35,340 nt of DNA from Cyanobium sp. T1B-Tous. Lineage in GTDB: Bacteria; Cyanobacteriota; Cyanobacteriia; PCC-6307; Cyanobiaceae. Shown here one piece after another: positions 23,704 to 32,832 of this stretch; the stretch's first letter is position 1, and each line of letters opens with the position of its first letter. The stretch lies in assembly GCF_024345475.1 (NCBI RefSeq), contig NZ_JAGQBE010000023.1, positions 1 through 35,340 on the forward strand, given 5' to 3'. Made by a program: the position numbers and the translations under genes. Below the pieces are notes generated by a model. It ran no database searches. It had not been told where the DNA came from and saw nothing but the letters and a program-made list of their open reading frames with translations.

Positions 23704-25539
23704 TTAGCGGCTGGTCAGACAGTAGGGACATTCAAGCCAGTCGTCATGGAGACCGGCTCCGCAGTTGCTGCAGGTGAGGGTGCTTAGGGAGCGCGATCGC
23801 CGCTCCGATTCGAGCCCGGAGTCGGTTAGCAGCATGCGCTCGACTTCCGCCAGGGTTGTGTGACCTTCGCGGACGAGCTGCAATCCATAGCCTAGGAGGG
23901 TTTTCATGCCGTTTTCAAGGGCCATGCGACGGAGCACGTCGGTGGTTTCCCGTTTGGCAACGGCGGCGGCCAGGGTGTCGGTCATCCGCAGAATTTCATA
24001 GACCCCAACGCGTCCCTTGTAGCCCGCCCCATTGCAGGCAGGACAACATCCCGCTTGGTTCTTGTGCTGGGTGTTGGCCCGGTAGAAGGTCACGTCGGTT
24101 TCATGGCTGCTCAGCAGGCCGAACCGACCCAGTTCCTCCGGCGAGGGTTTGTAGCTGATCCGGCAGGCCGCACAGACCCGTCGCAGCAGGCGCTGGGAGA
24201 CGATCCCCAGCAAGGAGGCGCTCACCATGAAGGGCTCCACCCCCATTTCATCGAGCCGGGCGATGGCGCTGGCGGCGTCATTGCAATGCAGGGTGGTCAT
24301 CACCAGGTGGCCGGTGAGAGCAGCTTCGATCGCCGTTTTGGCGGTTTCGAGGTCGCGGGTTTCCCCCACCAGCAGCACGTCCGGGTCCTGACGCATGAAG
24401 GCCCGCAGGGCCGTACTGAAGTCGAGACCCTTTTCGCGGTTCACCTGGGTCTGGGTGATGCCGTGGAGGGTGTATTCGATCGGGTCTTCAACGGTGGAGA
24501 TGTTGATGCCCGGGTCGTTGCGTTCGGCCAGCAGGGCGTAGAGGGTGGTTGACTTTCCCGAGCCCGTTGGGCCCGTCACCAGGATCATGCCGTAGGGCTT
24601 GGAACCCAGCTCTCGCAGGGTTTTTCGGGCATCAGCATCGGTGATCAAGGTTTCCAGGCCGAGCTGGGTGGCGCCGCTATCGAGCAGCCGCATGCAGATT
24701 TTCTCGCCATTGCGGCTCGGCAGCGTGCTGACCCGGAAATCCATCTTCCGGCCGCGGAACATGCGCCGGATTCGGCCGTCTTGCGGCAGCCGTCGCTCGG
24801 CGATATCCAGATCCGCCATGATCTTGATCCGGGAGGTGACAGCCGGCGTCAGGCTCTTGGGCAAGTCTTCGAAGTGCTTCTGCAGCACCCCATCGAGGCG
24901 GAAGCGAATCTCCAGGGTGTTTTCCTGGGGTTCCACGTGAATGTCACTGGCTCCTGAGGTGAGGGCCTCGATCAGGATCCGGTCCACCAGGCTGACGATG
25001 GGTGAGGCATTGGCGCTGCTGCTGGCGGCCGCCGCGTTGATCTCCAGGTCCTCCACATCGGCGACTTCCTGGAGTTCCCCGCTACCGCCGACACCGGCGA
25101 TCCCCAGGTCCTTGGTCAGGGAGCGGGGGGCGTTGGGTGCTGGGCTGGTTCTGGGCTGCTGGGAGTCCCTGGAGTCCTCCGAGGACGGAGCAACAGGCCT
25201 GGCCGCGAGCATCTCGGTCAGGTTGCTGGCCAGGGCCAGCTTGAGATCGGCACCGTATCCCGCCTTCTCCAGTGCGTCGCAGAGTTCCTGGCGCTGTTTC
25301 TGGACCCAGTGGCTCGGTACGGCCACGCTGAGCCGGCCGTTGGCCTCCAGCAGGGGCAGGGCACCGAGTTCACGCCAGCGTTCCGTGCTCAGTCCCTTGC
25401 CAGCGAGCAGCAGGTCCTGACCGGCGGCCTGGAGCTCGATTCCCTGGAGTACGGGCTCGCCCACCAGCAGTTCGACTTCCAGCCGTTGTTGTTCCTCGCT
25501 GCTGGCTTCGGGAACGGGACGCGTAGGGGTGAGAGTCAT
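23704..25539 (-). CDS. pilB: Type IV pilus assembly ATPase PilB (GspE family) with C-terminal zinc ribbon
   Basis: Extension ATPase that drives pilin assembly, 611 residues. An N-terminal region of about 170 residues with a low-complexity Ser/Pro stretch leads into the conserved core: SDIHVEPQENTLEIRFRLDG (read as two adjoining motifs near residue 200), Walker A GPTGSGKSTTLYALL near residue 325, STVEDPIEY, DPDVLLVGETRD and GHLVMTTLHCND. The GspE zinc site is CAACRISY plus CCPACNGAGYKGR. Beyond it, the last 20 or so residues carry a second Cys pair set, CSNCGAGLHDDWLECPYC, a probable extra zinc ribbon. First gene of the pil operon; 79 bases separate it from divergent grpE. Confidence 0.94.
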   Translation of the reverse strand: MTLTPTRPVPEASSEEQQRLEVELLVGEPVLQGIELQAAGQDLLLAGKGLSTERWRELGALPLLEANGRLSVAVPSHWVQKQRQELCDALEKAGYGADLKLALASNLTEMLAARPVAPSSEDSRDSQQPRTSPAPNAPRSLTKDLGIAGVGGSGELQEVADVEDLEINAAAASSSANASPIVSLVDRILIEALTSGASDIHVEPQENTLEIRFRLDGVLQKHFEDLPKSLTPAVTSRIKIMADLDIAERRLPQDGRIRRMFRGRKMDFRVSTLPSRNGEKICMRLLDSGATQLGLETLITDADARKTLRELGSKPYGMILVTGPTGSGKSTTLYALLAERNDPGINISTVEDPIEYTLHGITQTQVNREKGLDFSTALRAFMRQDPDVLLVGETRDLETAKTAIEAALTGHLVMTTLHCNDAASAIARLDEMGVEPFMVSASLLGIVSQRLLRRVCAACRISYKPSPEELGRFGLLSSHETDVTFYRANTQHKNQAGCCPACNGAGYKGRVGVYEILRMTDTLAAAVAKRETTDVLRRMALENGMKTLLGYGLQLVREGHTTLAEVERMLLTDSGLESERRSRSLSTLTCSNCGAGLHDDWLECPYCLTSR

Positions 25540-25618
25540 GGCGCCTGGAGGTGCGGGCTTCCGCCGCTTGTGGGAGGTGGGCCCGGAGCTTCAACATGTC
25601 TAGAACCAAAGTCTGACC

Positions 25619-26359
25619 ATGTCAGCCATGAGCGGTGACACCTCGATGAGCGGTGACAGCAACCCTGGATCCGAAACGTTTCCCTCCGTCGACCCCATGG
25701 AGACCCCGGCAGGGCCTGGCAGTGCTGGCGATCAGCCGACGCCAGGTGCTCCGGCTGAGTCCTCCGGCGAGGCTCCAGTGGAGGCCGGCGGGACCCACTC
25801 CCAGGGCGCCCAGTCCTCCGACCGGGCCATCCAGCTGGAGGCGGAACTGGCTTCCCTGAGGGCCGAGCATGAGGCTCTCAACGGGCAGTACATGCGGCTG
25901 GCCGCCGACTTCGACAATTTCCGCAAGCGCCAGAGCCGGGACAGCGACGACCTGCGGCTGCAGATCACCTGCTCCACCCTCGGGGAGATCCTGCCCGTGG
26001 TGGACAACTTCGACCGGGCCCGTCAGCAGCTCAACCCCCAGCATGAGGAGGCCCAGACCCTCCATCGCAGCTACCAGGGCCTCTACAAGCAGTTGGTGGA
26101 GGTGTTCAAGCAGCTGGGCGTGTCCCCGATGCGAGTGGAGGGAGAGCCGTTCGATCCCACCCTGCACGAGGCCGTGCTGCGGGAACCCAGCGAGGCCCAT
26201 CCGGAGGATGTGGTGATTGAGGAGTTGCAGCGCGGCTACCACCTCAATGGACGGGTGTTGCGCCACGCCCTGGTGAAGGTGTCGATGGGGCCTGGCCCGG
26301 CCGATGGCGGGACAGGACCTGCCGGGGACAACGGAACCGCTGAGGAGCAGGGCGGCTGA
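25619..26359 (+). CDS. grpE: GrpE nucleotide-exchange factor
   Basis: Exchange factor for DnaK. The 246-residue product has a disordered Ser/Pro/Gly-rich N-terminus of about 80 residues. A long coiled-coil helix follows (residues about 80-140) with [16 protein letters not shown], and a C-terminal beta-wing domain carries [25 protein letters not shown] and VLRHALVKV. The ATG at 25619 is used; a second ATG 3 codons later would make little difference. The stop overlaps the dnaJ start by one base (TGATG), so the two are translationally coupled. dnaK is not in this window. The 79-base gap to divergent pilB has no visible CIRCE-type repeat. Confidence 0.95.
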   Translation: MSAMSGDTSMSGDSNPGSETFPSVDPMETPAGPGSAGDQPTPGAPAESSGEAPVEAGGTHSQGAQSSDRAIQLEAELASLRAEHEALNGQYMRLAADFDNFRKRQSRDSDDLRLQITCSTLGEILPVVDNFDRARQQLNPQHEEAQTLHRSYQGLYKQLVEVFKQLGVSPMRVEGEPFDPTLHEAVLREPSEAHPEDVVIEELQRGYHLNGRVLRHALVKVSMGPGPADGGTGPAGDNGTAEEQGG

Positions 26360-27477
26360 TGGCCGACTACTACGACCTGCTCGGTGTCGCCCGCGATGCC
26401 GATCCCGACACCCTGAAACGGTCCTACCGACGGCTGGCGCGCCAGTACCACCCCGACGTCAACAAGGACCCGGGGGCCGAGGACAAATTCAAGGAGATCG
26501 GTCGGGCCTATGAGGTGCTCAGCGATCCCCAGACCCGCGCCCGCTACGACCAGTTCGGAGAGGCGGGGCTGGGTGGCGGCGGTGGCATGCCCGACATGGG
26601 CGACATGGGGGGGTTCGCCGATTTGTTCGAGACCTTCTTCAGTGGTTTCGGTGGAGCGGCACCGGGTGGCGGGCCGCGGCGGCGGGGACCCCGCCAGGGT
26701 GACGACCTGCGCCTGGATCTCACCATCAGCTTCCAGGAGGCCGTGTTCGGCATCGAGAAGGAGGTGCAGATCCGTCACCTCGAAACCTGCAGTACCTGTC
26801 AGGGCTCCGGAGCCAAGGCGGGCAGCGGACCCACCACCTGCGGCACCTGCGGCGGCGCCGGCCAGGTGCGGCGTGCCACCCGCACCCCCTTCGGCAGCTT
26901 CACCCAGGTGGCCGCCTGTCCGACCTGTGAGGGCACCGGCCAGGTGATTGCCGATCCCTGCAGCGCCTGCGGCGGCCAGGGACTGCAGCAGGTGCGCAAG
27001 AAGCTGCGCATCAACATTCCCGCCGGCGTGGATTCCGGCACCCGGCTGCGGGTGGCCAATGAGGGCAACGCGGGCCAGCGTGGTGGCCCCGCCGGCGATC
27101 TCTACGTCTTCCTCTCCGTGCAGTCAGCCTCGGGGCTGCGGCGCGATGGCATCCACATCCACTCCGAGGTCACGCTCAACTACCTCCAGGCCATCCTGGG
27201 CGACACCATCGAGGTCGACACCGTCGATGGGCATGAGCAGCTGGAGATCCCCGCCGGCACCCAGCCTGGGGCCGTGCTCACCCTGCAGGGCAAGGGGGTG
27301 CCCAAGCTGGGCAATCCGGTGGCCCGGGGCAACCATCTGGTGAGCGTCAAGGTGCAGCTGCCCACCAAGCTCAACGGCGAAGAGCGGGAGCTGCTGGAGC
27401 AGCTGGCTGGCCACCACAGCAGCAAGGGGCAGAAGCATCCCCACAAGAGTGGGCTGTTTGGGGGCCTGTTCGGTTGA
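26359..27477 (+). CDS. dnaJ: Chaperone DnaJ (type I, zinc-finger Hsp40)
   Basis: Co-chaperone that delivers clients to DnaK and stimulates its ATPase. The 372-residue product has all type I parts: a J domain (residues 1-65) with YHPDVNKD; a Gly/Phe-rich segment (about 70-115); four CxxCxGxG zinc motifs between about residues 145 and 212 ([32 protein letters not shown]); and a C-terminal beta domain ending GGLFG. It overlaps grpE by one base and the TusA-like gene by four, making a tightly coupled four-gene set with rsgA. Confidence 0.96.
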   Translation: MADYYDLLGVARDADPDTLKRSYRRLARQYHPDVNKDPGAEDKFKEIGRAYEVLSDPQTRARYDQFGEAGLGGGGGMPDMGDMGGFADLFETFFSGFGGAAPGGGPRRRGPRQGDDLRLDLTISFQEAVFGIEKEVQIRHLETCSTCQGSGAKAGSGPTTCGTCGGAGQVRRATRTPFGSFTQVAACPTCEGTGQVIADPCSACGGQGLQQVRKKLRINIPAGVDSGTRLRVANEGNAGQRGGPAGDLYVFLSVQSASGLRRDGIHIHSEVTLNYLQAILGDTIEVDTVDGHEQLEIPAGTQPGAVLTLQGKGVPKLGNPVARGNHLVSVKVQLPTKLNGEERELLEQLAGHHSSKGQKHPHKSGLFGGLFG

Positions 27478-27719
27478 GCCCGGCCCAGCCGCCGGCGCTC
27501 GATCTGCGCGGCACCCCCTGCCCGCTCAATTTCATCCGCACCAAGCTGGCTCTGGAGCAGGTGCCCCCCGGGGAGCTGCTTCAGGTCGATCTCGACGCCG
27601 GTGACCCCCAGCAGTTGGTGACCCAGGGACTGGAATCGGCCGGCCATGGGGTCTCCTGCACGCCCCATCCGGAGCAGGAAGGGGCGGTGCGCCTGCTGAT
27701 CCGTCGCCATGTCGGCTGA
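27474..27719 (+). CDS. TusA-family sulfurtransferase-like protein
   Basis: An 81-residue protein of the TusA/SirA/YedF fold. The motif [17 protein letters not shown] places the family's reactive cysteine, followed by Pro, at residue 16. TusA proteins carry persulfide sulfur to partners in tRNA thiolation and cofactor synthesis; the exact acceptor cannot be told. The start is TTG at 27474, overlapping the dnaJ stop (TTGA); no other start fits the short length. The end overlaps the rsgA start by 11 bases, so its translation is coupled on both sides. Confidence 0.87.
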   Translation: MSPAQPPALDLRGTPCPLNFIRTKLALEQVPPGELLQVDLDAGDPQQLVTQGLESAGHGVSCTPHPEQEGAVRLLIRRHVG

Positions 27720-28806
27720 GGCTGGCCGGCTCCGTCTGCCTGGCCAGGTGGTGGCCCTGCTGGCCAACTACTGCTGGGTGGAGCTCGATCGGCCGGGTCC
27801 CACCGGTCTGAGTCGCCTGCTCTGCACCCGCCGCACCCGGCTTGGCAAGAGCGGCCAGAGCATCGCCGTGGGGGATCGGGTCTGGGTGGACGGAATCGAC
27901 TGGCCGGAGGGGCGCGGCGCCGTGGCTGCCCTGGAGCCGAGGGATGGGCTGCTGGAACGCCCTGCGGTCGCCAATGTGGCGCGGGTGGTGGTGGTGGTGG
28001 CCCTGGCGGAGCCGGAGCTGGATCCCCTTCAACTCACCCGCTTTCTGCTTACCGCCGAGGCCACTGGCCGGCCGGTGCAGCTGGTGTTTTCCAAGGCGGA
28101 TCTGGTACCCGCGCCGCTGGCCCAGGACTGGTGTGAGCGGGCCGCGGCCTGGGGGTACGAGGCCCTGGCGGTGTCGACCCACACGGGCCAGGGTCTGGAG
28201 CGGCTTCACCAGCGGCTGGTCCAGCCCGGCATCGCCGTGCTCTGCGGCCCTTCTGGGGTGGGCAAGAGCAGTGTCCTCAACGGGCTGTGTCCCGAGCTGG
28301 GCCTCCGGGTGGCGGCGGTGTCGGGTCGGTTGCAGCGCGGGCGCCACACCACCCGCCATGTGGAACTCTTCCCCTTGGCGCCGGGGGCGCTGCTCGCCGA
28401 CACCCCCGGCTTCAACCGGCCGAGTTTGCCCGCCGAACCGGCCGGGTTGGCCGACCTCTTTCCCGAGATTCGGGAGCGGCTGAGCCGGGGATCCTGCCGC
28501 TTCAGCAATTGCCTGCACCAGGGAGATCCGGGCTGTGCCGTGGGGGCCGACTGGGAGCGCCACGGGCTCTACCTGCAGTGCCTGGCCGATGTGGTGCTGG
28601 ATGCTGAACGCCGGGCCCGGGCCTCCAGCCGCGCTGAGGGCCCCGGGCTGCGCCGCCGCGGCCAGGGGCTGGAGCCGCGCCTGGCCCCCCAGCTGCGGCA
28701 GCCGTCCAGGCGCCGCCAGCGCCAGCAGCTCTTGGACGGGGACACGGGTGACGACTCCGGCCGGGACACCGGCGGCGCGTTCAGCCCCCCAGACCCGGCA
28801 GGTTGA
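27709..28806 (+). CDS. rsgA: Ribosome small-subunit-dependent GTPase RsgA
   Basis: Circularly permuted GTPase that helps mature the 30S subunit. The 365-residue product has an N-terminal OB-fold, then G motifs in the permuted order: G4 as VFSKADLV (near residue 125), G1 GPSGVGKSS (near residue 181) and G3 ADTPGF (near residue 228). The C-terminal zinc domain shows [17 protein letters not shown]4 reads SKAD instead of the usual NKxD. The last 70 or so residues are Arg/Gln/Gly-rich and variable. The ATG at 27709 overlaps the TusA-like gene by 11 bases. The stop at 28804-28806 lies 26 bases inside the convergent ebfC gene. Confidence 0.94.
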   Translation: MSAEAGRLRLPGQVVALLANYCWVELDRPGPTGLSRLLCTRRTRLGKSGQSIAVGDRVWVDGIDWPEGRGAVAALEPRDGLLERPAVANVARVVVVVALAEPELDPLQLTRFLLTAEATGRPVQLVFSKADLVPAPLAQDWCERAAAWGYEALAVSTHTGQGLERLHQRLVQPGIAVLCGPSGVGKSSVLNGLCPELGLRVAAVSGRLQRGRHTTRHVELFPLAPGALLADTPGFNRPSLPAEPAGLADLFPEIRERLSRGSCRFSNCLHQGDPGCAVGADWERHGLYLQCLADVVLDAERRARASSRAEGPGLRRRGQGLEPRLAPQLRQPSRRRQRQQLLDGDTGDDSGRDTGGAFSPPDPAG

Positions 28807-29122
28807 GGTTCAGGCCGCCGGTGAGCTCTTCCATGCGGCCCTTCATCGTGCCGGTGGAGAGCTCATAGGCCGATTGCAGGGCCTCCAGCACGGCTGCTTC
28901 GCTGGCGGCGGCCCCTTCGGCCACCAGTTCCGGTGCCAGTTGCACCCGCAGCGGTTGCTGGTTGCCCGAGAGCCACACGCTGGCCCGGCCGTCGGCACTG
29001 CGGCCTTCCAGCTCCATGCCATCCAGCTCTTCCTGCAGCTTCTGGGCGTTCTGCTGCAGTTCTTGGGCCTTCTTGAAGGCCTCGGTGAGCTGACCGAAAT
29101 TGGGGAGTCCGAAGCCAGCCAT
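28781..29122 (-). CDS. YbaB/EbfC nucleoid-associated protein
   Basis: A 113-residue member of the YbaB/EbfC DNA-binding family, small dimeric proteins that bind DNA as a nucleoid-associated factor. Characteristic parts are the N-terminal helix with [20 protein letters not shown] (residues about 12-31), the strand [14 protein letters not shown], and the C-terminal helix [14 protein letters not shown]. The tail is Gly/Leu/Asn-rich ([10 protein letters not shown]). It is last in the likely murC-murB-ybaB transcript (35 bases after murB), and its 3' end overlaps rsgA by 26 bases tail to tail. Confidence 0.92.
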   Translation of the reverse strand: MAGFGLPNFGQLTEAFKKAQELQQNAQKLQEELDGMELEGRSADGRASVWLSGNQQPLRVQLAPELVAEGAAASEAAVLEALQSAYELSTGTMKGRMEELTGGLNLNLPGLGG

Positions 29123-29157
29123 GCCCTGGAAGTTGTTTGCCGCAGGCTAAGGGTCCG

Positions 29158-30069
29158 TCAGCGCCCTGGTTCGAAGCCGAGCCGCTTCACTTCCGGGTGC
29201 AGGGCGATCCCATGGCTGGCCATCACCCGCCCCTGCACCTCCTGGATCAGGGCCGCGATGTCCGCGGCGCGGGCCGCACCGGTGTTGACGATGAAATTGG
29301 CGTGAATCGGGGACACCTGGGCCTCGCCGATCTGGAGCCCCTTGAGCCCCAGGGCCTCGATCAGCTGCCCGGCTTTTTGGGGCTCTGGATTGCGAAACAC
29401 GCTGCCGCAACTGGGTTGCTGATAGGGCTGGGTGCTGGTGCGGCTGTGGAGATTGGCGCTGGTGAGGGCTGTCACGCTGGCCGGGTCGTGGCCCGCATCC
29501 AGCCGGAAGGTGGCGGAGAGCACGATCCAGGATTCGGCCTGAAGCCGGCTGTGGCGGTAGGCGAAGTCGAGCTCATGGCCCTGGAGTTCGAAGGGTGCCC
29601 CGGGCCGCGACGGATCCAGCACCCGCACCGACACCAGCCAGTCGGCCGTGCAGCCGCCCTGGGCCCCCGCGTTCATCACCACCGCGCCCCCCACGGTGCC
29701 CGGGATGCCCACGGCCCACTCCAGCCCGCTCAGGCCCAGCCGGGCCGCCTTGCGCGCCAGGGTGGGAATCGGCTCACCAGCCTCGGCTTCCACCAAGCCA
29801 CTGTGGGCCTCCAGCCGACTGCCCTGCAGGCGGCGGTTGCAGAGCGTGAGCCCCGGCACCCCGGCATCGGCGATCAAGAGGTTCGAGCCCGCCCCGATGC
29901 AGCGCAGGGGCAGACCCTGGCCGTGGGCCCAGGCCGCCAGAGCGATCAGCTCAGCCTGGTCGCCCGGTTCGGCGAACCACTCGGCTGGCCCTCCCACTTT
30001 CCAGGTGGTGAAGGCGCTCAGGTTCACCTCCTGGCGTAGGGCTGGGGGGCAGCTGGGGGCCGCAACCAT
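29158..30069 (-). CDS. murB: UDP-N-acetylmuramate dehydrogenase MurB
   Basis: FAD enzyme that reduces UDP-GlcNAc-enolpyruvate to UDP-MurNAc. About 303 residues from ATG at 30069 (M-V-A-A-P-S-C). The frame is open to 30132, but that longer start would overlap murC by 58 bases. Motifs: [12 protein letters not shown] near residue 21, [10 protein letters not shown] near residue 57, [21 protein letters not shown] near residue 116 (two adjoining motifs), the catalytic SCGSVFRNP near residue 221, and a C-terminal HANFIVNTG with the later HPEVKRLG. Length and motifs fit the type II MurB class. It follows murC by 5 bases. Confidence 0.94.
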   Translation of the reverse strand: MVAAPSCPPALRQEVNLSAFTTWKVGGPAEWFAEPGDQAELIALAAWAHGQGLPLRCIGAGSNLLIADAGVPGLTLCNRRLQGSRLEAHSGLVEAEAGEPIPTLARKAARLGLSGLEWAVGIPGTVGGAVVMNAGAQGGCTADWLVSVRVLDPSRPGAPFELQGHELDFAYRHSRLQAESWIVLSATFRLDAGHDPASVTALTSANLHSRTSTQPYQQPSCGSVFRNPEPQKAGQLIEALGLKGLQIGEAQVSPIHANFIVNTGAARAADIAALIQEVQGRVMASHGIALHPEVKRLGFEPGR

Positions 30070-30074
30070 GGCCT

Positions 30075-31535
30075 TCAGGCCGCCAGGGGCGTTGCCCTTG
30101 GGGTCGTGCCCTGGTCGGCAGCCTGTTGCCATTGGCCCAGGCGATCCCAGAGGCTGTTCACATCGCCAGCGCCCATGGCCAGCACCAGGTCGCCCTCCCG
30201 GCTGGCGACGGCCACCTGGGAGGCCAGTTCCTCCAGGCTGTCCGCCACGAGCACCGGCAGCCCTGGGGCCAGCTCGCGCACGGCTTGGGCCATGGCGGCG
30301 CTGGTGACGCCGGGGATCGGGGCTTCCCCGGCGGCATACAGGGGAGCAATCAGCACGGAATCGGCCTGGGTGAGGGCCGCGGCGAACCCCTCGAGAAACT
30401 GGGCGGTGCGGCTGTAGCGATGGGGTTGAAAGACCGCCACCAGACGCCGGGGGGGGACGGGCAGGGAGCTGCGCCCGCTCTCCACCATCAGGCGGGCCAT
30501 GGCCAGGGTGGCGGCCACTTCACTGGGGTGATGGGCATAGTCGTCGACCACCAGTCGGCCCTCCCAGAGTCCCCGAAAATCAAAGCGCCGGCCGGGGGTC
30601 TGCAGGTTGGCGACCGCCTGGCGCAGCTCGGCGAAGGACACCCCCTCCAGTCGGCAGGCGGCCATGGCGGCCACCGCATTGCTGAGGTTGTGGCGCCCGG
30701 GCAGGGGCAGTTCAATGGAGCCCACCGCGGTGCCGTCTTCGTAGAAGTCGGCGACGGTGCCATCGCCGCGCTCCTCCCGAGCGATGGCTGCAAACGACAC
30801 GCCCTCGGTCGTTTCGATCGACCACCAGTGGGCCGGTTTGAAGCGTTCCCTCAGGATCGGGCAATCCCGGTTGGCCAGCAGCCGTTCGCTGTTTCCAGCA
30901 AACCGCTGCAGGGTGGTGATCAGGGCTTCCAGGTCGGGGTAGTGGTCGGTGTGGTCCAGCTCCACGTTGGTGAGCACCCCCAGGGAGGAGCGAAATTTCA
31001 CCAGGGAGCCGTCGGATTCATCCGCCTCCGCCACCAGCAGCCGCCCCTCGCCATGGCGTCCATTGCTGCCGAAGGCGGGCACGATGCCGCCGATCACGGC
31101 GGTGGGGTCGTGCTGGGTCGCGGCCAGCAGGGTGGCGATCAAGGTGCTGGTGGTGGTTTTGCCGTGGCTGCCCGCCACGGCGATCGAGGCTTGGCCGTTG
31201 ATCAGGGCGGCCAGCACGTCGGAGCGGTGGCAGATGGCCAGCCCCAGCCGCCGGGCTTCCACCAGTTCGGGGTTGGTGTCCGGCACGGCCGAGCTGATCA
31301 CCACCTGGGGGGCCATCGAGGTGCCGCTGCGGATCGCGGCCACGGTGGAGGCGCTCTGTTCCAGAAACACCCTCACCCCGAGCCGGCGCAGGCGGTCGAG
31401 CACGGCGTTGTCGCGGGGATCGGAGCCGCTGACCGCGTAGCCCCGTTCCGCCAGGATTCCGGCCAGGGCTGACATGCCGATGCCGCCAACCCCGATGAAG
31501 TGCAGCGGTTGGTGGCGATCGAGCAGGGGTGCCAA
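30075..31535 (-). CDS. murC: UDP-N-acetylmuramate--L-alanine ligase MurC
   Basis: ATP-dependent ligase that adds the first amino acid of the peptidoglycan stem. About 486 residues from the TTG at 31535 (M-A-P-L-L-D-R-H-Q), which has GGAG 6 bases upstream. The homologues I recall start a few residues before the LDRHQP segment. Longer starts (ATG at 31622 or 31667) would eat into the gap2 control region and add a basic, non-conserved extension. Motifs: [13 protein letters not shown] near residue 13, the P-loop [12 protein letters not shown] near residue 122, [20 protein letters not shown], and [10 protein letters not shown] near residue 346. It is head of the murC-murB-ybaB run and divergent from gap2. 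Confidence 0.93.
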   Translation of the reverse strand: MAPLLDRHQPLHFIGVGGIGMSALAGILAERGYAVSGSDPRDNAVLDRLRRLGVRVFLEQSASTVAAIRSGTSMAPQVVISSAVPDTNPELVEARRLGLAICHRSDVLAALINGQASIAVAGSHGKTTTSTLIATLLAATQHDPTAVIGGIVPAFGSNGRHGEGRLLVAEADESDGSLVKFRSSLGVLTNVELDHTDHYPDLEALITTLQRFAGNSERLLANRDCPILRERFKPAHWWSIETTEGVSFAAIAREERGDGTVADFYEDGTAVGSIELPLPGRHNLSNAVAAMAACRLEGVSFAELRQAVANLQTPGRRFDFRGLWEGRLVVDDYAHHPSEVAATLAMARLMVESGRSSLPVPPRRLVAVFQPHRYSRTAQFLEGFAAALTQADSVLIAPLYAAGEAPIPGVTSAAMAQAVRELAPGLPVLVADSLEELASQVAVASREGDLVLAMGAGDVNSLWDRLGQWQQAADQGTTPRATPLAA

Positions 31536-31725
31536 GGGCAGCTCCAGGTCAGGGTCTGGTGAGCATGAAATTAAGCCGACAACAGCCCGTAAACCTTTAC
31601 GAGATGCTGCGCGTTTGCGCATGGTCCTCGGCGTGCGCCCTTCCTGCAAGAGGGGAGACCGGATCAATTTCTGTATGATCTGCAGCCAAAACCACCTTCG
31701 CTAGCGGCTTTTGCCGTGATCGGCC
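31536..31725. promoter_or_regulatory. Divergent control region between murC and gap2
   Basis: This 190-base gap (if murC starts at 31535) holds CGTAAA-CC-TTTACG, a perfect 6+2+6 palindrome at 31588-31601, and a -10-like TATGAT at 31674-31679 on the plus strand. No good -35 lies 17 bases upstream of TATGAT, so the gap2 promoter may need an activator. The region is more AT-rich than its surroundings. The palindrome could be an operator for either gene. Confidence 0.4.
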
Positions 31726-32748
31726 ATGACTTTGCGCGTTGCGATTAATGGATTTGGCCGGATCGGTCGCAACTTCACCCGCTGCTGGCTGAGCCGTGGG
31801 GCCAACACCGGCATCGAACTGGTGGGCATCAATGGCTCCGGTGACACCAACACCAACGCCCACCTGCTCAAGTACGACTCCATGCTCGGCCCCCTGCGGG
31901 GCGTGGACGTCACCACCACCGAGGACACGATCGTCCTCAACGGCAAGGCGATCAAAACCTTCTACGACCGCAATCCCGCCAACCTTCCCTGGAAGGAATG
32001 GGGCGTCGATCTGGTGATCGAATCCACCGGTGTGTTCAACGATGACGTGGGTGCCAGCAAGCACTTTGAAGCCGGCGCCAAGAAGGTGATTCTCACGGCT
32101 CCCGGCAAGGGCGCCAAGGTGGGCACGTTCGTGGTCGGGGTCAACGCCGATCAATACCGCCACGAAGACTGGGACATTCTCAGCAATGCCAGTTGCACCA
32201 CCAACTGCATGGCCCCTGTCATCAAGGTGCTGGACCAGGAATTCGGCATCGTGAAAGGCACGATGACCACCACCCACAGCTACACCGGTGACCAGCGGAT
32301 TCTGGATGCCGCCCACCGCGATCTCCGCCGCGCCCGGGCGGCCGCTGTCAACATCGTGCCCACCAGCACGGGTGCTGCCCAAGCGGTGGCCCTGGTCTAC
32401 CCGCCGATGAAGGGCAAGCTGAGTGGCATTGCCATGCGGGTGCCGACCCCCAACGTCTCGGTGGTGGACATGGTGCTCGATATCAGCCGTGACACCACCA
32501 AGGAGGAGGTGAATGCGGTGCTCAAGGCGGCATCGGAAAATGCCATGAAGGGCATCATCAAGTACTGCGATCTGCCCCTGGTGTCGAGCGACCACGCCGG
32601 CACCGATGAATCCACGATCATCGACTCCGACCTCACCTTGGTGATGGGCGGCAACATGGTCAAAGTGATCGCTTGGTACGACAACGAGTGGGGTTACAGC
32701 CAGCGCGTCGTCGATCTGGCTGAGATCGTGGCCAAGAACTGGAAGTGA
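31726..32748 (+). CDS. gap2: Glyceraldehyde-3-phosphate dehydrogenase, Gap2 (photosynthetic type)
   Basis: Calvin-cycle and gluconeogenic GAPDH that can use NADPH. The 340-residue product is full-length without a C-terminal regulatory extension. Motifs: [10 protein letters not shown] at residues 7-16, the catalytic cysteine Cys157 in [32 protein letters not shown], the phosphate-site [11 protein letters not shown], and the close [17 protein letters not shown]. At the position where NAD-specific enzymes have Asp (IND), this reads ING (Gly37), consistent with NADPH use. It is followed by a strong terminator at 32770-32797. Confidence 0.96.
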   Translation: MTLRVAINGFGRIGRNFTRCWLSRGANTGIELVGINGSGDTNTNAHLLKYDSMLGPLRGVDVTTTEDTIVLNGKAIKTFYDRNPANLPWKEWGVDLVIESTGVFNDDVGASKHFEAGAKKVILTAPGKGAKVGTFVVGVNADQYRHEDWDILSNASCTTNCMAPVIKVLDQEFGIVKGTMTTTHSYTGDQRILDAAHRDLRRARAAAVNIVPTSTGAAQAVALVYPPMKGKLSGIAMRVPTPNVSVVDMVLDISRDTTKEEVNAVLKAASENAMKGIIKYCDLPLVSSDHAGTDESTIIDSDLTLVMGGNMVKVIAWYDNEWGYSQRVVDLAEIVAKNWK

Positions 32749-32769
32749 GCTGAGCGATCCAGTTGGATC

Positions 32770-32797
32770 CAAGCCGCTCCCTCGGGAGCGGCTTTTT
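32770..32797 (+). terminator. Rho-independent terminator of gap2
   Basis: AAGCCGCTCC at 32771-32780 pairs with GGAGCGGCTT at 32785-32794 around a CTCG loop, giving a 10-bp GC-rich stem, followed by a run of five T at 32793-32797. It begins 22 bases after the gap2 stop. On the minus strand no T run follows the stem, so it does not serve the convergent cyclophilin gene. Confidence 0.88.
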
Positions 32798-32832
32798 GAT
32801 GGCTTGCGCTTTTAGGGGATGTCGCCGCTCTC

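Noticed and set aside
5280-23800. HIP1 (GCGATCGC) repeats at 5280, 11021 and 23793
   Set aside because: Three copies in 35 kb is close to what chance gives at this GC content, so there is no HIP1 enrichment.
21337-25539. pil genes as an integrated mobile element
   Set aside because: No integrase, insertion sequence, tRNA or flanking direct repeats; only pilC is unusual in composition.
31536-31667. Longer MurC starting at 31622 or 31667
   Set aside because: The added residues are basic and non-conserved, cover the divergent control region, and the TTG at 31535 has GGAG at good spacing.
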